Below, piece by piece: positions 60,250 through 64,000 of a stretch of DNA of 64,000 nucleotides (positions within the stretch are counted from its first letter, which is position 1; the number at the start of each line of letters is the position of its first letter). The notes beneath the pieces are model-generated. The model ran no database searches. It saw only the letters and a list, made by a program, of their open reading frames with translations, and had not been told where the DNA came from. Both the position numbers and the translations under genes were made by a program. The DNA lies in NCBI RefSeq assembly GCF_022768985.1, contig NZ_JALEKL010000004.1, positions 177,277-241,276 of the forward strand, read 5' to 3'. Source of the DNA: Methanosphaera sp. (lineage in GTDB: Archaea; Methanobacteriota; Methanobacteria; Methanobacteriales; Methanobacteriaceae).

Positions 60250-61191
60250 TTATACTTTTGTAGGCTTTTTATCTCCAAGAAGAAGAACACGACTTTTTTC
60301 TACCTCATCAACTATTTCAAGACCACTTTTTTGGGCAACTTCTTGTGCAAAGTTTTGAATATCTACAGTTTTAGGCATATTTTCCCATTCGAGTCTATTT
60401 CTTGAATCTCCAACGAACATGTATGCTTTTATTTCAACATAGTCAATGTCAGCATTGCTGATAATTTTTGCATATTCATCAGTATTTGACATGTTAAGAT
60501 CTTTTACTGATGTAATTCTTAGAACTTTTCTTGTATCCATAGTTGATAGAAGATCAAGACTTTCTTGTAGTTTTTCCCATCCATTTTCAACTTGTGGTTT
60601 ACAAACCTTTTTATATACATCCTTATTTGGTGCATCAACTGATACATAAAGCTGGGTTGGCTCATGATCTTGAAGATTTGCTAAATCTTCTGGACTTTCA
60701 CCATTTGTTACAAGAAATGTTGTGAAATCTTGTTTGTGGAATTCCTCAATTAACTGATTTATTTCAGGATAAAGAAGAGGTTCTCCTGCAAGACTTAATG
60801 CTGCATTTGATGGTTTAACACATTCTTCTAATTTCTTAGGATTTGCCTTTTCATTTCCAAAAAATCCACATAGAAGCTTTTTCTGATTTTCTATACAGTC
60901 TTCTATTATTGTTTTTGGATCGTCATAGTCATCTGTGTCCCATGATGTTTTTGTTATCTCTGTATCTCTCCAACAAAACATACATTTATGTTGACAGTAA
61001 GCAACAGCTGGTGACATTTGAAGACAACGATGGCTTTTTATTCCATAGAATTGTTCTTTATAACAGCATCCATCATCAACTATACTTTTTCTAGTCCAAT
61101 GACATATCTTATTTGCAGCATGAACATGTTCTCCTGCAAATCTATAACCTTTCTTTTCTAAATCTTTTTGTTTTTCATTTGAAATTAACAT
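60250..61191 (-). CDS. taw1: tRNA 4-demethylwyosine synthase
   Basis: Radical SAM enzyme that makes the tricyclic core of wyosine at position 37 of tRNA-Phe. 313 residues. The radical SAM cysteines are CQHKCMFC (C66, C70, C73). C30, C43 and C56 fit the second 4Fe-4S cluster of this family. LSLAGEPLLYPEI and the C-terminal Lys-rich part are typical. It stands ahead of the DUF1002 gene and is divergent from tpiA. No strong ribosome-binding site is seen. Confidence 0.93.
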   Translation of the reverse strand: MLISNEKQKDLEKKGYRFAGEHVHAANKICHWTRKSIVDDGCCYKEQFYGIKSHRCLQMSPAVAYCQHKCMFCWRDTEITKTSWDTDDYDDPKTIIEDCIENQKKLLCGFFGNEKANPKKLEECVKPSNAALSLAGEPLLYPEINQLIEEFHKQDFTTFLVTNGESPEDLANLQDHEPTQLYVSVDAPNKDVYKKVCKPQVENGWEKLQESLDLLSTMDTRKVLRITSVKDLNMSNTDEYAKIISNADIDYVEIKAYMFVGDSRNRLEWENMPKTVDIQNFAQEVAQKSGLEIVDEVEKSRVLLLGDKKPTKV

Positions 61192-61399
61192 TAATATATT
61201 CGTTTATAATTTATAATATTAAAAAATTATCACAACCAAATAAAAAATATTACAACACTACTTCTGTTAACATATTAGTTTAATATTAGAGAAAATAGAT
61301 ATATTATTAATATAGATAGTTAATAGATTTAGATTTTTAACATACAATAATGTGTGGAATGGTAAATCATAAACTAAAACTTTATGGAAGGTAAATGAT

Positions 61400-62071
61400 A
61401 TGACTAAAGTACCAAAAATAATAATTAATTATAAAACTTATGAACAATCAACAGGTAGCAAGGCTTTAAAATTATCACAATATGCACAAGAAGTGACAGA
61501 TGAAACAGGAATTGAAATAGCTATTGCTCCTCAAGCTGTAAATCTAGCACAGATATGTGAAGCTGTAGATGTTCCTGTATATGCTCAACATATCGATCCA
61601 ATAACACCTGGTGGACATACTGGATCATATTTACCAGAAGCACTTATTGAAACAGGTATTAGTGGAAGTTTAATTAATCACTCAGAAAAAAGATTAACAC
61701 TTGCAGATATTGATGCTGTTGTTGAAATTATACGTAAAAATAATTTAACAAGTATTTTATGTACAAATAATATTAAAACAAGTGCTGCATGTGCATCATT
61801 TGAACCTGACTATATTGCAATTGAACCACCTGAATTAATAGGATCTGGTGTTGCAGTATCACAGGCAAATCCTGAAATTGTTGAAAATAGTGTAGAGGCA
61901 ATTCATAATGTAAATAAAGATATTAAAGTATTATGTGGTGCTGGAATTTCAACAAGTGATGATTTAGTATCAGCAATGGAACTTGGAGCAGATGGTGTAC
62001 TTCTTGCTTCAGGAATTATTAAAGCAGAAGATCAAAAACAGGCAATGCTTGAATTAGTAGATAAAGTCTAA
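61400..62071 (+). CDS. tpiA: Triosephosphate isomerase (archaeal)
   Basis: Interconverts glyceraldehyde-3-phosphate and dihydroxyacetone phosphate in gluconeogenesis. 223 residues, the short archaeal form. K12 in NYKTY, H94 in INHSEKR and E142 in IEPPELIG are the catalytic residues. GGTAAATGAT precedes the ATG. It is linked to pgk 36 nt downstream. Confidence 0.96.
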   Translation: MTKVPKIIINYKTYEQSTGSKALKLSQYAQEVTDETGIEIAIAPQAVNLAQICEAVDVPVYAQHIDPITPGGHTGSYLPEALIETGISGSLINHSEKRLTLADIDAVVEIIRKNNLTSILCTNNIKTSAACASFEPDYIAIEPPELIGSGVAVSQANPEIVENSVEAIHNVNKDIKVLCGAGISTSDDLVSAMELGADGVLLASGIIKAEDQKQAMLELVDKV

Positions 62072-62107
62072 ATATGAAAAATATAATAAATTAGGGAGAT
62101 TTCATTT

Positions 62108-63340
62108 ATGGATTATCAATTTAAAACTATGGATGATGTAGATTTTGAATCAAAAACTGTACTTGTAAGAGTAGATGTAAACTCACCTGTAGATCCTTTA
62201 AGTGGAGATTTACTTGATGATACACGTATGGTACTTCATTCAACAACAATTTCTGAATTATCAGATCGTGGAGCTCGTGTAGTTATAATAGCACACCAAA
62301 GTAGACCTGGAAAGTCAGATTTCACAACACTAAAACAACATGCTGAAGTTCTATCAAATATTACAGGAAAAGAAGTTCAATATGTAGACTCTATATTTTC
62401 AAGCTATGTAAAAAATACAATTAAAAATATGGTTAATGGAGAAATTATTCTTCTTGAAAATGTAAGATTCTATTCTGAGGAAATGTCAAAATTAACACCT
62501 GAAGAACAAGCAGATACTCAACTTGTAAGATCTCTTGCACCTCTTGCTGACTATTTTGTTAATGATGCATTTGCAACAGCTCACAGATCACAAACATCAA
62601 TTATTGGATTTTCCAAAGCTCTTCCATCAATTGCAGGACGTGTAATGGAACTTGAATTAAATACATTGTATCAAATTCTTGACAATGCACAAGAACCACG
62701 TGTATATGTACTTGGTGGAATTAAAGCTGATGATTCAATTGATGTAATGGCTAATGCTCTTAAAAGTAATAGTGCAGACTACATTCTAACAACTGGTCTT
62801 GTTGCAAACATATTCCTCCAAGCAAAAGGTATAGATATAAAAGAATATAATCGTAACTTTATAATTGAACGTGGATATGAAGATTATATAGATATTGCAA
62901 AAGATCTCCTAAAAGAATATTCTGATAAAATTATACTTCCAATAGATCTTGCAATTCTTGAAGATGATTCACGTGTAGAATATATGGTTGATGAACTTCC
63001 TGATCTTCCAATTTATGATGTTGGAAGTAAGACAATTTCAATGTATATGGAAAAAATATTAATTGCAAAAACATTATTTGCAAATGGACCTGCAGGAGTA
63101 TTTGAAAAAGAAGGTTTCAGTAAAGGAACAGAGGATTTATTAAACACTATTGGTGAATCTGACGGATTTTCAATTATTGGAGGAGGACATCTCGCTGCTG
63201 TAGCAAGTAATATGGGATTAGATGATGTAATAACTCATATTAGTAGTGGTGGAGGAGCAAGTATAAATCTAATTTCTGGTAAAGCTTTACCTGCTGTAAA
63301 AGCTTTAGATGAATCTGCAAGGAAAAAAGATAATTTTTAA
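62108..63340 (+). CDS. pgk: Phosphoglycerate kinase
   Basis: Glycolytic/gluconeogenic kinase of 410 residues. The N-terminal RVDVNSPVD, the HRSQTS segment and the C-terminal nucleotide loop with GGGHLAA and SSGGGASI are present. GGGAG lies 10 nt upstream. It forms an operon with tpiA and ends at a hairpin terminator. Confidence 0.96.
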   Translation: MDYQFKTMDDVDFESKTVLVRVDVNSPVDPLSGDLLDDTRMVLHSTTISELSDRGARVVIIAHQSRPGKSDFTTLKQHAEVLSNITGKEVQYVDSIFSSYVKNTIKNMVNGEIILLENVRFYSEEMSKLTPEEQADTQLVRSLAPLADYFVNDAFATAHRSQTSIIGFSKALPSIAGRVMELELNTLYQILDNAQEPRVYVLGGIKADDSIDVMANALKSNSADYILTTGLVANIFLQAKGIDIKEYNRNFIIERGYEDYIDIAKDLLKEYSDKIILPIDLAILEDDSRVEYMVDELPDLPIYDVGSKTISMYMEKILIAKTLFANGPAGVFEKEGFSKGTEDLLNTIGESDGFSIIGGGHLAAVASNMGLDDVITHISSGGGASINLISGKALPAVKALDESARKKDNF

Positions 63341-63357
63341 ATTTTTAATAATTTATT

Positions 63358-63386
63358 AAAGCAATTTTAATTGCTTTTTTTCTTTT
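63358..63386 (+). terminator. Palindrome plus T-run after pgk
   Basis: AAAGCAATT and AATTGCTTT are separated by 2 nt (63358-63377) and run into T7-C-T5. It is a clear intrinsic-type terminator. Confidence 0.7.
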
Positions 63387-63442
63387 TAATTCTTTTAAAT
63401 TTAATTTTGTACATATTTTTTAATTTAATAGGAATAAATGGA

Positions 63443-63457
63443 AACCTTTATATACTA
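63443..63457 (+). promoter_or_regulatory. BRE/TATA promoter of the tRNA-Thr-Pro-Tyr unit
   Basis: AACCTTTATATACTA is identical to the element ahead of tRNA-Asp. It predicts a transcript start near 63476-63479, where a hairpin AGAGCT / AGCTCT (63479-63501) begins, 14 nt before tRNA-Thr. Confidence 0.75.
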
Positions 63458-63514
63458 AGTACGTACAACATATTAAATAGAGCTTGAACGTATGTAGCTC
63501 TAAAGACATCAGAT

Positions 63515-63588
63515 GCCTCAGTAGCTCAGTCTGGTGGAGCGCTTGACTTGTAATCAAGCGGTCGGGGGTTCAATTCCCCCCTGGGGCT
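63515..63588 (+). tRNA. tRNA-Thr (TGT)
   Basis: 74 nt. GCCTCAG pairs with CTGGGGC in the acceptor stem (with one G-T pair); discriminator T; anticodon TGT in the CTTGTAA loop; T arm with GGTTCAATTCC. CCA is not encoded. Confidence 0.95.
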
Positions 63589-63602
63589 CTAACTTTTATT
63601 AA

Positions 63603-63680
<78 letters not shown>

Positions 63681-63697
63681 CAACTTACTTATTAATA

Positions 63698-63771
<74 letters not shown>

Positions 63772-63802
63772 TATTATCTTATAGTAATTGTTGGTATATA
63801 AT

Positions 63803-63817
63803 AACCTTTATATACTA
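63803..63817 (+). promoter_or_regulatory. BRE/TATA promoter of the tRNA-Asp-Lys unit
   Basis: AACCTTTATATACTA matches the first tRNA promoter at all 15 positions. The transcript start is predicted near 63838, shortly before a small TTGC / GCAA hairpin (63841-63854). Confidence 0.75.
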
Positions 63818-63870
63818 CTTACAATATACTATTAGAATAGTTGCTATAATGCAATTATCTATTTATATGT

Positions 63871-63942
63871 GCCTTGGTAGTGTAGAGGCGATCATGCAGG
63901 CCTGTCGAGCCTGCGACTCGGGTTCAAATCCCGGCCAAGGCG
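63871..63942 (+). tRNA. tRNA-Asp (GTC)
   Basis: 72 nt. GCCTTGG pairs with CCAAGGC; discriminator G; anticodon GTC in the CTGTCGA loop. CCA is not encoded. Confidence 0.95.
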
Positions 63943-63959
63943 CTTGCACTTTTATTTTA

Positions 63960-64000
63960 GGGCTCGTAGCTCAGTCTGGGAGAGCGCCTGGCTTTTAACC
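63960..64000 (+). tRNA. tRNA-Lys (TTT), cut by window end
   Basis: The 5' 41 nt are visible: acceptor GGGCTCG, D arm with AGCTCAG and an anticodon loop CTTTTAA with anticodon TTT. The 3' half lies beyond the window. Confidence 0.88.

Overview
The window is a 64 kb chromosomal segment of a very AT-rich methanogenic archaeon. Its markers are HdrA, methanogenesis marker proteins 9 and 11, F420 enzymes (CofD, CofE), archaeal GTP cyclohydrolase III, an MptD-type dihydroneopterin aldolase, archaeal PurO, GatDE, RadA, a multi-OB-fold RPA, Hjc, Taw1 and an archaetidylserine-type synthase. Composition and gene content fit Methanobacteriales, most likely Methanosphaera or a low-GC Methanobrevibacter; I cannot separate these from the sequence alone.

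Layout. 1-9.3 kb (mostly minus strand): YchF-type GTPase (cut by the window edge), cbiE, a membrane protein, then an ileS-purL-M50 protease run. 9.5-16.2 kb: flavin reductase, SAM synthetase, DUF192 protein, metallophosphoesterase, archaeoflavoprotein and a membrane phosphatase-superfamily protein. 16.3-24.7 kb (minus): glyA, hdrA, AEC transporter, radA, rpa. 25.3-33 kb (plus): leuCDB-like operon, a 28-residue membrane protein, ribH, marker 11, cofE-cofD, gch3. 33-36.6 kb (minus): hemA, precorrin-2 dehydrogenase, marker 9, Dus-like barrel. 36.9-45.6 kb (plus): Usp, gatDE, trxB, AAA ATPase, gdhA, hjc. 45.6-47 kb: an accessory-looking patch with GCTACC repeats and an orphan ribbon-helix-helix/coiled-coil protein. 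47-53 kb (minus): pyrDK and the korDABC-sucC operon. 53-64 kb: mptD, a CpaB-like membrane protein, archaetidylserine synthase, rnhB, exbBD, purO, DUF1002 protein, taw1, tpiA-pgk, and a tRNA cluster (Thr, Pro, Tyr, Asp, Lys).

The genes are mainly housekeeping: coenzyme synthesis (F420, pterin, flavin, corrinoid/heme), amino-acid and purine/pyrimidine synthesis, an incomplete reductive TCA arm (Kor plus SucC), nitrogen assimilation (GdhA) and translation. No rRNA, CRISPR array, insertion sequence or prophage was recognised.

The most interesting non-coding signals are: (1) a recurrent transcript 3'-end signature, a C-rich element shortly upstream of a U-tract, after about 17 genes; (2) a GGAA-N6-TTCC operator-like site and a structured leader at gdhA; (3) the GCTACC/GCTATC repeats beside the orphan DNA-binding-like gene; (4) leader elements in front of ileS, leuC and the SAM synthetase gene; (5) a GC-richer structured segment after hdrA that may be an RNA.
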